A DNA stretch of 64,000 bases from Acinetobacter radioresistens DSM 6976 = NBRC 102413 = CIP 103788 (GCF_006757745.1 NZ_AP019740.1:1302001-1366000); one strand, 5' to 3'. Shown: positions 8,915 through 19,164, counted from the stretch's first letter. Program-made: numbers and translations. The notes: a model not told the origin generated them from the sequence alone.

Positions 8915-10114
8915 CTATTTAAGTTCGCTGGAAGTTTTTCCTAACTCGCGCCGGGCAATAATCAGCTGTTGAATCTGCTGAGTACCTTCAAAAATATCCA
9001 GAATCTTTGAGTCACGTGCCCATTTTTCTAACAGTTCGTCTTCCCCATAACCTACGCTACCTGCAAGCTCTACACATTTTAGTGTAATTTCATTACCAAT
9101 TCGACCTGCTTTAGCTTTGGCAATTGATGCTTCTTTTGAATTCGGTTTCTTGTTGTCTGCCATCCAGGCAGCTTTTAATGTGAGTAAACGTGCTGCTTCC
9201 CACTCCGCCTCCATTCTATAAATCTGTGCAGCGAGATATGAAGTTTGTAAATAAGGTGTAGCATAGTTCTGGTCAAGCTGTTCTTTAAAAATTTCCTTGA
9301 TACGTTCCAGAGAAGCCCGGGCACAACCTACTGCCATAGCAGCCACCAGCGGACGTGTATTGTCAAAAGTTTCCATCACTCCAGCAAAACCTTTCGCTAT
9401 ATCAATATCCGGATTTCCAAGTAAGTTTTCAGCTGGTACACGGCAATTAATAAAACTGAAAGCCGCTGTATCTGAAGCTTTTATTCCTAATTTATGCTCT
9501 AGTCGTTCTACTTTCATACCCGCTGTACCTTTCGGTACCACAAAAGATTTGATTGCTGCACGGCCGAGCTTAGGGTCAAGCGTAGCCCAAACTACAATTG
9601 AATCAGCACGCTGGCCTGATGTTACAAAGATTTTTTCACCGTTCAGTATATAATCTGTTCCGTCTTTAATTGCTGTAGTTCGGATTGCTGCAGAGTCAGA
9701 ACCACAGTCCGGTTCGGTAATTGCCATTGCAGCCCACATCCCTTTAAAGCGTTCTAACTGTGAGTCATTGGCCACTGCTGCGATGGCAGAATTTCCCAAA
9801 CCCTGACGAGGCATACTGAGCAATAGTCCTGTATCGCCGTAACACATTTCCATAATGCCCAGAGCTGTGGACATATTTACACCATTTTTATTACCCTGTA
9901 TGTCGGCGCCACGTTTTCCGACTGCTGCACCTGCATTCAGTCCTTCGCCCCCTTCATTCATTCCATCGATGAGAGAGGCAATCATATCCAGTTCTTTAGG
10001 GTAGCTGTGTTCAGCTTTGTCATACTTACGAGAAATAGGACGTAATACATGTAAAGCAACCTCTCGAGCTTGCTGTACCATCAGCTTATACTTTTTTGGA
10101 TTCTGCAAATTCAT
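8915..10114 (-). CDS. Acyl-CoA dehydrogenase
   Basis: FAD-dependent acyl-CoA alpha,beta-dehydrogenase of 399 residues. Visible are the FAD/substrate loop AITEPDCGSDSAAIRTTA, the beta-domain FVTSGQRADSIVVWA, and the C-terminal DIFEGTQQIQQLIIARRELG segment with the Glu-Gly-Thr usually holding the catalytic glutamate. It lies 31 bp downstream of another ACAD-like gene on the same strand, so the two are probably one transcript. Chain length specificity is not readable. Confidence 0.9.
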   Translation of the reverse strand: MNLQNPKKYKLMVQQAREVALHVLRPISRKYDKAEHSYPKELDMIASLIDGMNEGGEGLNAGAAVGKRGADIQGNKNGVNMSTALGIMEMCYGDTGLLLSMPRQGLGNSAIAAVANDSQLERFKGMWAAMAITEPDCGSDSAAIRTTAIKDGTDYILNGEKIFVTSGQRADSIVVWATLDPKLGRAAIKSFVVPKGTAGMKVERLEHKLGIKASDTAAFSFINCRVPAENLLGNPDIDIAKGFAGVMETFDNTRPLVAAMAVGCARASLERIKEIFKEQLDQNYATPYLQTSYLAAQIYRMEAEWEAARLLTLKAAWMADNKKPNSKEASIAKAKAGRIGNEITLKCVELAGSVGYGEDELLEKWARDSKILDIFEGTQQIQQLIIARRELGKTSSELK

Positions 10115-10145
10115 TTTTTAACCTTTTTTATAATAATGGGCTGAT

Positions 10146-11438
10146 TTAAGCGTGTAAGCCAGAATACAAAATCGCTGTGGCTCGCAAGTCCCGATACCAG
10201 CGCTCTACCGGATATTCCTTGGTAAAACCGTGGCCTCCTAAAATCTGTACACCATCAGTACCAATTTTCATGGATTTTTCTGCACATAAAAGCTTTGCCA
10301 GATAAGCCTCCCGGTGAAAGGGTTCTCCTGCTTCTGCAAGGCTGGCGGCATTCCAGAGCATCATGCGCATTGCCTCAATCTCAATGGCCATATCTGCAAT
10401 TATAAAAGCGATACTCTGACGATGCGAAATAGGCTCACCAAATGCCATACGCTCATTTGCATAACGAACACAGTAATTTTTTACAGCCTCACAAGTGCCG
10501 ATAGCCAGTGCGCACCACATCAGCTGGCCTAAATCTAGAAAAGCGCTATAGTCAAAGTCTTCATCTCCCAGCCGCTCAGCAGGAGTTTGATTAAACTTTA
10601 ATGTGACAGTTTCACAGGCTTTAAGTCCCATGGCAGGACATTTTTTATAACTTACCGTACTATCGCGTATTGCTACGAATACATCAGCTTGTCCATTATA
10701 GTCAGCACTCACAAGGAGCAGATCAGCGGTTTCACCTAAGAGGACCAAGGTTTTTTCTCCAGTAATATAAAACTGCTGATCTTTAAAAACAGCCTGAGTA
10801 TCTAGCTGAAAAGGGTTAAACGCCGAAGAGTTTTCTTGAGTTGCAAAAGTAGCCTTAAGATCATTGAGGTGGTTAAAAGCGGTCAGGTATTTAGCCTGAA
10901 CCTGTTCAGAACCCCAGCGACTCAAGGCATTAATTGCACTAAAACCAGAAAGTAGCCCAGCAGCCAGACTGAAATCTCCTCGACCAAGCTGTTCTGTAAT
11001 CAGAATATTGCTAACAATATTTAAATGGTCTGCTACTCCTCCAAGTGCTTCAGGCAAAGCATATTCATTAAGTCCTAGGTCTTTCGCGTGTTGCCAGATT
11101 TCTTGAGGAAAAGTCTCATTATGATCAGCGCGGGCTGCCAGAGGGTAAAGTATCTCCTGTGCAAATTGGTGCATACTTTCAACGAGCATCTGTTGTTCTT
11201 CACTCAAGTTTAAATCAAACAGGTTTTTTCCTTGAGGTGATAAGCGCTGTTTTTTTAGTGACTGACTTTTAAAAAACTTTTGTGATTGGCTTAAACTTTT
11301 AAAACCAGCTTTAGAGCCTTGGTAAAGTGACTTTTCAATGAGCTTTCTCAAGTTAAACTGATCAATTACTTCACTACCTGCAATTCGGGTAATCAGTGAT
11401 AGGCCTAGCCCTTGTGCTTTATTCATCATTTTTGTCAT
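10146..11438 (-). CDS. Acyl-CoA dehydrogenase-like protein with N-terminal extension
   Basis: 430 residues, upstream partner of the preceding ACAD. The first 75 or so residues are an unusual basic extension (SLSQSQKFFKSQSLKKQRLSP) before the alpha domain LNLSEEQQMLVESMHQFAQE. The C-terminal signature QILGGHGFTKEYPVERWYRD is present. The protein ends RATAILYSGLHA, where active members usually have the EGT glutamate motif. It may therefore be a non-catalytic or altered partner subunit working with the neighbouring enzyme. This last point is inference. Confidence 0.85.
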   Translation of the reverse strand: MTKMMNKAQGLGLSLITRIAGSEVIDQFNLRKLIEKSLYQGSKAGFKSLSQSQKFFKSQSLKKQRLSPQGKNLFDLNLSEEQQMLVESMHQFAQEILYPLAARADHNETFPQEIWQHAKDLGLNEYALPEALGGVADHLNIVSNILITEQLGRGDFSLAAGLLSGFSAINALSRWGSEQVQAKYLTAFNHLNDLKATFATQENSSAFNPFQLDTQAVFKDQQFYITGEKTLVLLGETADLLLVSADYNGQADVFVAIRDSTVSYKKCPAMGLKACETVTLKFNQTPAERLGDEDFDYSAFLDLGQLMWCALAIGTCEAVKNYCVRYANERMAFGEPISHRQSIAFIIADMAIEIEAMRMMLWNAASLAEAGEPFHREAYLAKLLCAEKSMKIGTDGVQILGGHGFTKEYPVERWYRDLRATAILYSGLHA

Positions 11439-11660
11439 ATATTTTCCAGCAGTTTTTTATCGTTATGCGGGATATGCTGACATAGCTTATGATAAAACAC
11501 CATGTCAGATATGACAGAAGTTGATTGGCTCTATTAGAGTATAATGATTATAGTATTTAAAAATTAAATATTTGAAATTTATTATTTATTTTTATAGATT
11601 TTATGGTGAAAAAAGCAAAGAATTGACCGGATTGACATGAAGTCATCCGGCCGGCTGTAT

Positions 11661-13034
11661 TTAAAGGTGGTCACGAATCATTTTGCGCACATTGGTTTTA
11701 GCATTAATCACAGTCATAAAGGTATAGGCCCCGATAAATTTACGGCTGATAAACATAAACTCTTTTGGCGGTACGCTAAAATAGCGTGATGCCATTGATC
11801 TTGATGCCTGTTGCATTACGCGTGCATGAAGCTGGCTTTTCTTCCAGTCATAACGTTCCTGCTCATCCATAACATCTGGTGGTAAGTCAGGATTATTTTC
11901 TGTACTGCTGAAGGCTTCTGTAGCCAGCAGAAAAACTTTTGCCATATCAGGTTTGATACTTTGTGGAATAGAGTCAAAAAACTCATAACCTGTCATCGCC
12001 TCTACCATAGCTGTCGAGTCATGGTTATAACCTGCCTGGATCAGATTGCGCGCTACACTTAGCAGGTGCTCATCAAACTGCCGAATTGCCCCAAAATCGA
12101 GTAAAATAATCTTGTCTGCAATATCTGCGCCATTGCCGAGACGGACCAGATAGTTTCCAAAATTTGGATCAGTCTGCATCTCGCCCCATTCAAAAATTTC
12201 ACGTACTGCAATTTCTAGCGAAGCTTCACCCAGTCTGTTACGACGCTCTTGGGGTAATGACAGCATAACTGGGCTGTTAATGGGTACACCACGTTCAAAT
12301 GTCATGCAAAGGACTTGGGGAGCACAAAACTCATCTACAATTTGAGGAACAATATAACGTGGATCATCTTTAAGCCGCTCAGCAAAGCGCTGAGTGGTAG
12401 CCGCTTCTATACTGTAATTTACTTCGCGATGCATCATGTCCCGGACTTCATCAAACCACTGATCAAATTCACGGGTTTGCGGTACCATCCGGGTCAGTTT
12501 AAGCATGTTTTTAAAAAGGCTCATATCCGAGTCAATCGCGTCAGCCACTCCGGGATACTGAATTTTTAATACCAGCTCTTGACCATCAGATTTTCTTATT
12601 GCCCGATGCACCTGAGCTAATGAGGCTGTACCTATAGGCTCATGGTCAATCGTAAGCTGATCCAATTTAGAGCCTAATTGGTCTTGAAGATGGGCTTTAA
12701 TAGCAGGCCAAGCTAAAGCAACAGTCTGGTTATTTAAGGTATTTAAAGCCTGTGTAATCTCTTCAGGCAAAAAGTGTTCACCATAAAGTGCCATCATTTG
12801 GCCAATTTTAACAATTGATCCCTTTAGCTTGCCAATTTCAGAAACCAGATAGTTCGCCTGATCTGTCATGGCTTTTTTACGTTTCTTTTCTTTTTCTTCA
12901 TCACTGGCAAAGAAGGAGCCGGCATTAGCTGTTGCCCAGCGGGTACCAGCAAGTAATGAGGCTTTCGCAATCGATAAGCGTCGGTCCATAGAGGAAGTTT
13001 TTAAATTCTTAAGCTTATCGTTTTGATGTGTCAT
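11661..13034 (-). CDS. ABC1/AarF (UbiB-type) atypical kinase family protein
   Basis: 457 residues of the ABC1/ADCK/UbiB family. The signature KGSIVKIGQMM (KxGQ motif) is near residue 75, followed by the Ala-rich loop EPIGTASLAQVHRA. LVLKIQYPG carries the catalytic-type lysine, and KIILLDFGAIRQ supplies the DFG metal site. No C-terminal membrane helices like those of UbiB are seen, so it is an AarF-like soluble paralogue rather than UbiB itself. Family members are linked to quinone or lipid metabolism. The gene is isolated, and its role here is unknown. Confidence 0.85.
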   Translation of the reverse strand: MTHQNDKLKNLKTSSMDRRLSIAKASLLAGTRWATANAGSFFASDEEKEKKRKKAMTDQANYLVSEIGKLKGSIVKIGQMMALYGEHFLPEEITQALNTLNNQTVALAWPAIKAHLQDQLGSKLDQLTIDHEPIGTASLAQVHRAIRKSDGQELVLKIQYPGVADAIDSDMSLFKNMLKLTRMVPQTREFDQWFDEVRDMMHREVNYSIEAATTQRFAERLKDDPRYIVPQIVDEFCAPQVLCMTFERGVPINSPVMLSLPQERRNRLGEASLEIAVREIFEWGEMQTDPNFGNYLVRLGNGADIADKIILLDFGAIRQFDEHLLSVARNLIQAGYNHDSTAMVEAMTGYEFFDSIPQSIKPDMAKVFLLATEAFSSTENNPDLPPDVMDEQERYDWKKSQLHARVMQQASRSMASRYFSVPPKEFMFISRKFIGAYTFMTVINAKTNVRKMIRDHL

Positions 13035-13251
13035 GAAAGTAAAATCCTTTAGGAGTCGGCCTGATGAGCAATTTTAACCAATATTAACCGTTATCCGCGT
13101 ATTAAAACAGTTGGACTTAAGGAACGGAGAGTTAAAAAATGCTAATAGCGGAACAAAACATACTTAAGTCACTAAATAGCCTAAGCATATACTTATATAA
13201 TGATATTCAATGAAAAAGTAAATCTGGCACTCTATTTCAAAAGTAGAGCAA

Positions 13252-13554
13252 TTATCGATATTGAACTTTTAGGGGATGGCGCTGGTTCAGTAAAGTTTTA
13301 TTACGTATCAAATGCTGTATGATCAAAGCTTTTACACTCTCATGCATAAACCCTAAAGCATAACCTTTTACAATGATTATACTGGGTAAAGTAAAGAAAA
13401 AATAACGTGCATCTTCTAAATTGGGCTCTGTAAATACATGATATTCAGCCAAAACTTGCTGAAAGAACAGTTTTTCATGTTGGACTTTGACCGACTGCTC
13501 GTCATTCCAGTAGGACTGACGCATAGCCAGTAAATTATTATGCTTGTAACTCAT
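13252..13554 (-). CDS. Hypothetical protein (100 aa)
   Basis: I do not recognise this 100-residue protein. The start MSYKHNNLLAMRQSYWNDEQ and a hydrophobic centre (ARYFFFTLPSIIIVKGYALGFMH) give it a plausible globular or peripheral-membrane character. It is monocistronic. Codon use resembles flanking core genes. Confidence 0.65.
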   Translation of the reverse strand: MSYKHNNLLAMRQSYWNDEQSVKVQHEKLFFQQVLAEYHVFTEPNLEDARYFFFTLPSIIIVKGYALGFMHESVKALIIQHLIRNKTLLNQRHPLKVQYR

Positions 13555-13741
13555 GGTAGAAATATAACAGAAGAACGTATAATAAAATATGAGGACAGTT
13601 CTTTAAGATTCAATATGGAGAGTGATAAATTGCAAAAGCAGAATTTCCCGATATATTTTTAAATTTTTATATCGAACTTAAAGAATTTTATGAAAAATCA
13701 AAACTAAGCGTTGCAACTGGTATTTAGTTTGGGGAACAAAG

Positions 13742-14116
13742 ATGCGATTAATATTAGGGTCAGGACTTATCTTGATTTCAGCTCAGGCAGCTGCCATTGC
13801 TCAGCAAGGTTACTCTGAAACTTATACGCGCTGTATAAACCATGCGTATGGACAAACTGAAGTATTGCAGAAGTGCGTCGATCAGGAGTTAAAGCAACAT
13901 AAAAAACGATTAAAGAAAAGTTATCGTGACTATTACAAGGTAAGTGGTCAGCACCAGGCAAATGTGATCCAGCAATATGAGCTTTGGGAGCGCCGTGTTC
14001 AAAGCCAATGTTATACAGCTATGGATAATCAGTTTGGTCGTCTACAACAATCACGTTGTATATTGGCGCAGGTGATTGAGCAGGCTAACTACTATGGGAC
14101 CAGATATATTCCTTAA
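13742..14116 (+). CDS. Secreted LprI/DUF1311-like protein
   Basis: A 124-residue exported protein with an N-terminal signal segment (MRLILGSGLILISAQAAAIA). The mature part has spaced cysteines (TRCINHAYG, QKCVDQEL, SQCYTAMD, SRCILAQ) and the charged helical spacing seen in DUF1311/LprI-type lysozyme-inhibitor proteins. This assignment rests on the cysteine pattern and helix layout and is tentative. It is monocistronic, upstream of prmB. Confidence 0.65.
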   Translation: MRLILGSGLILISAQAAAIAQQGYSETYTRCINHAYGQTEVLQKCVDQELKQHKKRLKKSYRDYYKVSGQHQANVIQQYELWERRVQSQCYTAMDNQFGRLQQSRCILAQVIEQANYYGTRYIP

Positions 14117-14245
14117 GCTATACTTCTATAACAGATAAAAATAGCCTCCCAAAAATACCGCTTTTACTGAGACAAGCATTATAAAAGCCCGCAAAAAACG
14201 GTATCATAAGGCCATTTTTGAAAAGTTGAACTTGGAGAGCCCTGA

Positions 14246-15256
14246 GTGGAGCGATCGACCATTAGCCCTGAACATTTACAGGAAGCTGCTGAAAATTTAA
14301 CAACAATTCGTGATTTCATTCGTTTTGGTGTCTCTGCCCTGCGTCAATATGATGCACATCTGGGACAGGGGACTGAGGATTATTTTGCAGAAAGTTCAGC
14401 ATTGGTATTACAAACACTCTCTCTAGAATGGGCAGCCAATCCTGAAATCCTGGATGCAAAACTTTTACCGAGTGAAAAAGAAGAGTTTTTAAATCTGTTG
14501 GCGCGTCGTGTTAATGAGCGTATTCCTACTTCATACTTGTTAAATCTGGCTTATTTTTTTAATAAACCTTTTTATGTTGATGAACGGGTCTTAATTCCAC
14601 GTTCACCGATTGCAGAATTGATTGAGAACCGCTTTGCTCCATATTGTCTTGATGAACACGGCCAGTTACGGGAAGCTCATAATAATCTTCCAGTAAATTC
14701 AGATCCGCAAACGCCGCGGCGTATTTTAGATATGTGCACAGGTTCTGGTTGCATTGCCATCGCACTGGCTTATGCGTTCCCTGAAGCAGAGGTTGATGCA
14801 ACCGATATTTCCAAAGAAGCACTTGAAGTGGCTGCCATTAACACTGAGCACCATAATATGCAATATCAGGTTGCCTTGATGGAATCTGACCTTTTCTCAA
14901 AAATTCCAGCAGAAAATCAATATGACCTGATTGTTTCTAATCCGCCATATGTTGATGCTGAGGACATGGCTGATCTGCCTGAAGAGTTTCTGCATGAACC
15001 TGAGCTTGCCTTGGCTGCCGGTCAGGACGGCTTGGACCTGGTCCGTAAGATGCTGTCTCAGGCTGCAGATTATCTGACTGAAGATGGTCTGATTGTGATT
15101 GAAGTGGGGAACTCAGAATGGGCAATGAAGCAGAATTTTAATACGGTAGATTTCCACTGGCTCGAGTTTAAAAAAGGCGGCTCAGGTATTTTTGCACTGA
15201 CTGCCGAGCAGTGCCGTCGCTATCAGCAACTGTTTCAAGAATCTGTTGAAGTATAA
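14246..15256 (+). CDS. prmB: Ribosomal protein L3 glutamine methyltransferase PrmB
   Basis: N5-glutamine methyltransferase that modifies ribosomal protein L3, using S-adenosylmethionine. It has 336 residues. The SAM-binding motif I is ILDMCTGSGCIAIALA, and the glutamine-recognition NPPY motif is SNPPYVDAED. The N-terminal helical domain is the PrmB type, longer than in PrmC/HemK. The start is GTG at 14246, preceded by TTGGAGAG. It is followed after 12 bp by aroC, the conserved prmB-aroC pairing. Confidence 0.93.
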   Translation: MERSTISPEHLQEAAENLTTIRDFIRFGVSALRQYDAHLGQGTEDYFAESSALVLQTLSLEWAANPEILDAKLLPSEKEEFLNLLARRVNERIPTSYLLNLAYFFNKPFYVDERVLIPRSPIAELIENRFAPYCLDEHGQLREAHNNLPVNSDPQTPRRILDMCTGSGCIAIALAYAFPEAEVDATDISKEALEVAAINTEHHNMQYQVALMESDLFSKIPAENQYDLIVSNPPYVDAEDMADLPEEFLHEPELALAAGQDGLDLVRKMLSQAADYLTEDGLIVIEVGNSEWAMKQNFNTVDFHWLEFKKGGSGIFALTAEQCRRYQQLFQESVEV

Positions 15257-15268
15257 GGAAGATGAAGC

Positions 15269-16360
15269 ATGGCGGGTAATAGTATTGGGCAACTCTTTCG
15301 TGTAACCACCTGTGGTGAGTCCCATGGAGTTGGCCTCATGGCAATTATAGATGGTGTGCCTCCAGGTATTGAGCTATGTGAAGCAGATTTGCAAAAAGAT
15401 CTCGACCGCCGTAAGCCAGGAACTTCAAAGTTTGCCACCCAACGTAAAGAGCCTGATCAGGTTGAAATTGTTTCGGGCGTCTTTGAGGGTAAAACAACAG
15501 GTACATCGATTGGTTTGCTGATCCGTAACACTGACCAGAAGTCTAAAGACTATGGCAACATTGCTCAAACTTTTCGTCCTGGTCATGCCGATTATACTTA
15601 TACTCATAAGTATGGTTTTCGAGATTATCGGGGCGGTGGGCGTTCTAGCGCACGCGAAACAGCAATGCGTGTGGCTGCCGGTGCAATTGCCAAAAAATAC
15701 TTGGCAGAAAAATTTGGTATTGTGATCCGTGGCCATGTAACCCAGATTGGGCATGAAAAAGCTGAAAAACTGGACTGGAATGAAGTTGCTAATAATCCGT
15801 TTTTTTGTGGTGACATAGAAGCAGTTCCACGTTTCGAGGCGCTGGTAACCTCTTTACGTGAACAGGGAACCAGTTGTGGGGCGAAATTGGAAATTATTGC
15901 TGAGAACGTTCCGGTAGGCTGGGGGGAACCAGTATTTGACCGTTTAGATGCAGATATTGCCCATGCCATGATGAGTATTAATGCTGTAAAAGGTGTTGAA
16001 ATTGGTGATGGTTTTGCCGTAGCTGGACAGTTTGGGCACGAGACTCGTGATGAACTGACTACAGAAGGATTTCTGGCAAACCATGCAGGCGGAATTTTAG
16101 GCGGGATTTCTAGCGGCCAGCATATCCGGGTAGCAATCGCACTAAAACCTACCGCCAGTATTACGACGCCAGGTAAAACGATCAATCTGAACCGTGAAGA
16201 TACCGATGTGCTGACCAAGGGTCGCCATGACCCATGTGTGGGCGTACGTGCAACACCAATTGCAGAAGCAATGCTAGCTATTGTGCTAATGGATCACTAT
16301 CTCAGACATCGTGCACAAAATGCAGATGTGATCCCTCCCTTTAAACCAATTGCCCCATAA
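15269..16360 (+). CDS. aroC: Chorismate synthase
   Basis: Converts EPSP to chorismate, the last common step of the shikimate pathway, using reduced FMN. It has 363 residues. The conserved stretches [50 protein letters not shown] and [16 protein letters not shown] are all seen. It is cotranscribed with prmB (12-bp gap, SD-like AAGGAAG), and a terminator follows. Confidence 0.98.
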   Translation: MAGNSIGQLFRVTTCGESHGVGLMAIIDGVPPGIELCEADLQKDLDRRKPGTSKFATQRKEPDQVEIVSGVFEGKTTGTSIGLLIRNTDQKSKDYGNIAQTFRPGHADYTYTHKYGFRDYRGGGRSSARETAMRVAAGAIAKKYLAEKFGIVIRGHVTQIGHEKAEKLDWNEVANNPFFCGDIEAVPRFEALVTSLREQGTSCGAKLEIIAENVPVGWGEPVFDRLDADIAHAMMSINAVKGVEIGDGFAVAGQFGHETRDELTTEGFLANHAGGILGGISSGQHIRVAIALKPTASITTPGKTINLNREDTDVLTKGRHDPCVGVRATPIAEAMLAIVLMDHYLRHRAQNADVIPPFKPIAP

Positions 16361-16370
16361 ACTTTAAATA

Positions 16371-16397
16371 AAGAGCCCCAATTACGGGGCTTTTTTA
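16371..16397 (+). terminator. Intrinsic terminator after aroC
   Basis: Stem AGCCCC (16374-16379) / GGGGCT (16386-16391) and a T6 run. The convergent CinA-like gene ends within it. Confidence 0.88.
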
Positions 16398-16874
16398 TCG
16401 TTGAATGATTTGTATGATCTCTTGAGCAACCAGCTGGGTAAGTTGGTTCAATTTTGCTGTTGGCGTACCTTCCAGAAAGTATTTAAACTCATAAAGATGA
16501 TTGTGATCAGAAATTGCAATAAAAAATGTACCCACCGGTTTTTCAGATGAAGCACTACCGCCTGGTTTTAGAAGTCCTGTACAAGCAATAATTATATTGG
16601 CGCCTTTAAATAATTTATGACCTTGGATTGCCATGGCAGCTGTAACTTCTGCCGATTCAGCTGTGTATTGTTCAATAAGCATAGAATCAACTTTTAAAAC
16701 TTCAATCTTGATACTTGGGTCATAACTGACTAATCCTCCTAACAGGATATCTGCGCCGCTATTTTTAAAAATAGAAAACTGACTGGCCAGATAGCCAGAG
16801 CTGGCACTTTCAATAAATGCGATTTTTAATGCCTGTGTTTCAAGTAATGCGCAACATTTTTGAATTATGACCAT
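16395..16874 (-). CDS. Stand-alone CinA C-terminal domain / nicotinamide-nucleotide amidohydrolase-like
   Basis: A 159-residue protein of the CinA C-terminal (PncC) family. That family hydrolyses nicotinamide mononucleotide to nicotinate mononucleotide in NAD recycling. The usual ESCTGG active-site motif reads ESASSGY here. The downstream ACTGLLKPGGSASSEKPVGTFFIAI segment matches the TG-A-GP-G-P-KPVG family signature only loosely. It is therefore probably a diverged member, and activity is uncertain. Confidence 0.75.
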   Translation of the reverse strand: MVIIQKCCALLETQALKIAFIESASSGYLASQFSIFKNSGADILLGGLVSYDPSIKIEVLKVDSMLIEQYTAESAEVTAAMAIQGHKLFKGANIIIACTGLLKPGGSASSEKPVGTFFIAISDHNHLYEFKYFLEGTPTAKLNQLTQLVAQEIIQIIQR

Positions 16875-17138
16875 GCTTATAGCTCTAGTTCTTATTTATT
16901 CTTAATTACTATATCTGAAAAACCACCTGATTCCACATTAAAGGAAACTGGCTTTAATTGAGTAATTTAGGTCGTAGAACTTGAATCATAAAGTCTTTTT
17001 AATGACCTTTAAAGGATTCTGTTGGGTTTTATAGCTTAGTTGTTGCTTTAACAGGCACTAACTACTAAAGATGCATTTCTTAAAGGAAGAAAACCTGTTA
17101 AAACTAAAAATAAAGTGTGTAAAGAAGACAGGCCTTTT

Positions 17139-17372
17139 ATGAAAACAATAGTAAAGTACATTGTGTTAAAAAGTAAGGAGTATCAATTAGGCACGCCGTT
17201 ATTTGAAGAAGAACTAGATGTGGGGAGCCAGTATTTTGACCAGATTCCAAAAATTATTAACTATCAGAATCATGACTTTTGTGTAAAGTCTAAAGAGCTC
17301 AGCCGTAAACAAATTTTTGATGATTTTGAAGAATCACAAGTTATTATTGTTAAAGTAATTGCATTAAATTGA
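17139..17372 (+). CDS. Hypothetical small protein (77 aa)
   Basis: Unrecognised. I prefer ATG 17139 (MKTIVKYIVLKSKEYQLG), with AGG eight bases upstream, over an in-frame ATG eight codons earlier. Mixed charged and beta-type sequence with one cysteine. It lies at the start of the AT-rich accessory region. Confidence 0.55.
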   Translation: MKTIVKYIVLKSKEYQLGTPLFEEELDVGSQYFDQIPKIINYQNHDFCVKSKELSRKQIFDDFEESQVIIVKVIALN

Positions 17373-17606
17373 AATTGTATAAGGCAACAGTAATGTTGCC
17401 TTTTAACTTCTATTACTGAAAAAATTATTAATAGTTTTAAGAAGGTAAATATAAATTTTCATCGCTGCAATCTTTAAATTTGTAGTAACTGAAACATGAA
17501 AAGAACAAATTATACTCATATTAAAGATTAGTAGACCAAACAAGAGTACTTAGTTGATATAAAAACATCAAAAATATATATCCCTTCTCTGCTTATAGGG
17601 AATATC

Positions 17607-18050
17607 ATGAAATTTAAAGAAATACTTGATCTGCTGATCGATCCGGAACGTACTGGATGGATAGGCGTAAAAAAAACCAATAAATTTTTTAAATATGAAA
17701 ATATCTATTTAGGTATTCATATCGGTGATAAAGCCATTATTGATATGAGTCTGGTACCTCATGGAGTAAGAGAATGTTATTGTCATTTTGAAAAAACAGG
17801 CTTCAAGCTAAAGATTATTTACACTTTTGAAGCAGACTTGGAATATGATCATAGAATACTCTCTAAGCTTAATATTTTTTGTTTTGATGGCGTAGGAGGA
17901 CAGCAAGCGATTATTCCTGATCTTGACACTGAGCAGGCGCCTATTGAGTTTAAAAAAGCTTTAATAGAACTCTTAAATACAGATAAAAAAATAAGGAAAT
18001 ATATCTTGAATCATATTGATTTTCATCCAAAAAAAGCTTGTACAAACTAA
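17607..18050 (+). CDS. Hypothetical protein (147 aa)
   Basis: I do not recognise this protein. The ATG is preceded by a good SD (AGGGAATATC). It is a soluble-looking sequence beginning [20 protein letters not shown], with a central [20 protein letters not shown] and a C-terminal Lys-rich end. Its 3' end is 14 bp before the chosen start of the M23 peptidase lipoprotein, so the two may share a transcript. Confidence 0.6.
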   Translation: MKFKEILDLLIDPERTGWIGVKKTNKFFKYENIYLGIHIGDKAIIDMSLVPHGVRECYCHFEKTGFKLKIIYTFEADLEYDHRILSKLNIFCFDGVGGQQAIIPDLDTEQAPIEFKKALIELLNTDKKIRKYILNHIDFHPKKACTN

Positions 18051-18064
18051 CTTTTTGTAGATAT

Positions 18065-18616
18065 ATGAGAAAATATATACCCTGTTTAAGTATACTTATA
18101 TTAATCGCTAGTTTAGGGCTGATTTCCGGATGCCAGCCACCTGCCTCTGGAGAGTCCGCTGGTTTTCGTTATCCTTTTCTTTATAGTCAGCTCATGAACA
18201 AAAAGTTATCTGGCCAACTTCCTGTGCCTGTAGAAGGGGTAACAAGGAAACAACTGCAAGATACTTGGGGAGCTGCTCGAAGTGAAGGTAGAAAACATGA
18301 AGGAATCGATATATTCGCTAAACGGGGGACACCTGTGCTTAGTACAACTGAAGGTATAGTTAGGCAGGTGGGTACTAACAATCTTGGTGGACAGGTAGTC
18401 TGGGTAACTGGTCCTGATTTAACTCATCATTATTATGCCCATTTAGAGAATTATGCTGAAAATATCACTGCGGGGGATTGGATCGAAGCAGGTGAAGTGA
18501 TTGGCTATGTGGGAAATACAGGGAATGCGCGCGGAACACCGCCACATTTACATTATGGAATTTATATAAATGGGCAGGGAGCAATTAACCCTTATCCTTA
18601 TTTAGAACCAAACTGA
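18065..18616 (+). CDS. M23 (LytM) family peptidase lipoprotein
   Basis: 183 residues from ATG 18065; a TTG nine codons earlier is an alternative. The signal peptide ends in the lipobox LISGC at about residue 23. The LytM/M23 zinc peptidase domain keeps the HxxxD motif (HEGIDIF), HYYAHL and the HxH motif (PPHLHYG), so all zinc ligands appear intact. It probably cleaves peptidoglycan cross-bridges or activates an amidase at the envelope. It is an outer- or inner-membrane-anchored lipoprotein. Confidence 0.88.
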   Translation: MRKYIPCLSILILIASLGLISGCQPPASGESAGFRYPFLYSQLMNKKLSGQLPVPVEGVTRKQLQDTWGAARSEGRKHEGIDIFAKRGTPVLSTTEGIVRQVGTNNLGGQVVWVTGPDLTHHYYAHLENYAENITAGDWIEAGEVIGYVGNTGNARGTPPHLHYGIYINGQGAINPYPYLEPN

Positions 18617-18714
18617 AAAATGAAGTCAAACAGAGAAATTTAAAATTAATTCGCTTAAAATGGTGTCTATAGATACACTTATTAAGTGATTTTTCATTGA
18701 AAAGAGATGATAAA

Positions 18715-18909
18715 ATGGAAAGTGGATTAGTTCAGCTTGTGGATTCTTTAAAACTTGAAAAGGAAGGGTGCGAGCCTATACTGTTAGAGCTGGGCACTGT
18801 CCTGAAAGTAGTCTATCGTACTTCTGATATTTATCTAGTCAGTACAGACGATGGCTTTACTTTTACACTTGCAGCGAGTCAAGAAGAAAAGGTGTGGAAA
18901 AAAGTATAA
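18715..18909 (+). CDS. Hypothetical small protein (64 aa)
   Basis: Unrecognised. ATG 18715 (MESGLVQLVDSLKLEKEG) has AAGAGA upstream and is preferred over an in-frame TTG six codons earlier. An acidic beta-rich stretch ILLELGTVLKVVYRTSDIYLVSTDDGFTF suggests a small beta domain. It lies just before the tRNA gene. Confidence 0.55.
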   Translation: MESGLVQLVDSLKLEKEGCEPILLELGTVLKVVYRTSDIYLVSTDDGFTFTLAASQEEKVWKKV

Positions 18910-18995
18910 AAGTCAAATAAACCTACGATATTTTATAATAATTAAAATATAAATTGACCTATACCAATTTAAGGCGTATAAAGCTAACTCATTGA

Positions 18996-19072
<77 letters not shown>

Positions 19073-19092
19073 ATAAAAATTTAAGGTTTATA

Positions 19093-19122
19093 GCCCAGTC
19101 TTCTATGATTGGGTTTTTTTAT
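19093..19122 (+). terminator. Terminator after tRNA-fMet
   Basis: The inverted repeat CCCAGTC / GATTGGG (one G-U pair) is followed by T7, 20-odd bp downstream of the tRNA. Confidence 0.8.
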
Positions 19123-19136
19123 TTTTAAAATATGGG

Positions 19137-19164
19137 TTGCTAATCTAAAGGAAACCTGTATAAT
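19137..19164 (+). promoter_or_regulatory. Candidate promoter of the cold-shock gene with long leader
   Basis: TTGCTA (19137-19142), a 16-bp spacer and TATAAT (19159-19164) lie about 155 bp upstream of the csp ATG. A long 5' UTR is typical of CspA-type genes, whose leader RNA is stabilised in the cold. The boxes are seen; cold regulation is inferred. Confidence 0.55.

Noticed and set aside
15625..16218. Long minus-strand open frame opposite aroC
   Set aside because: Shadow of the chorismate synthase gene; the aroC motifs make the plus strand the coding one.
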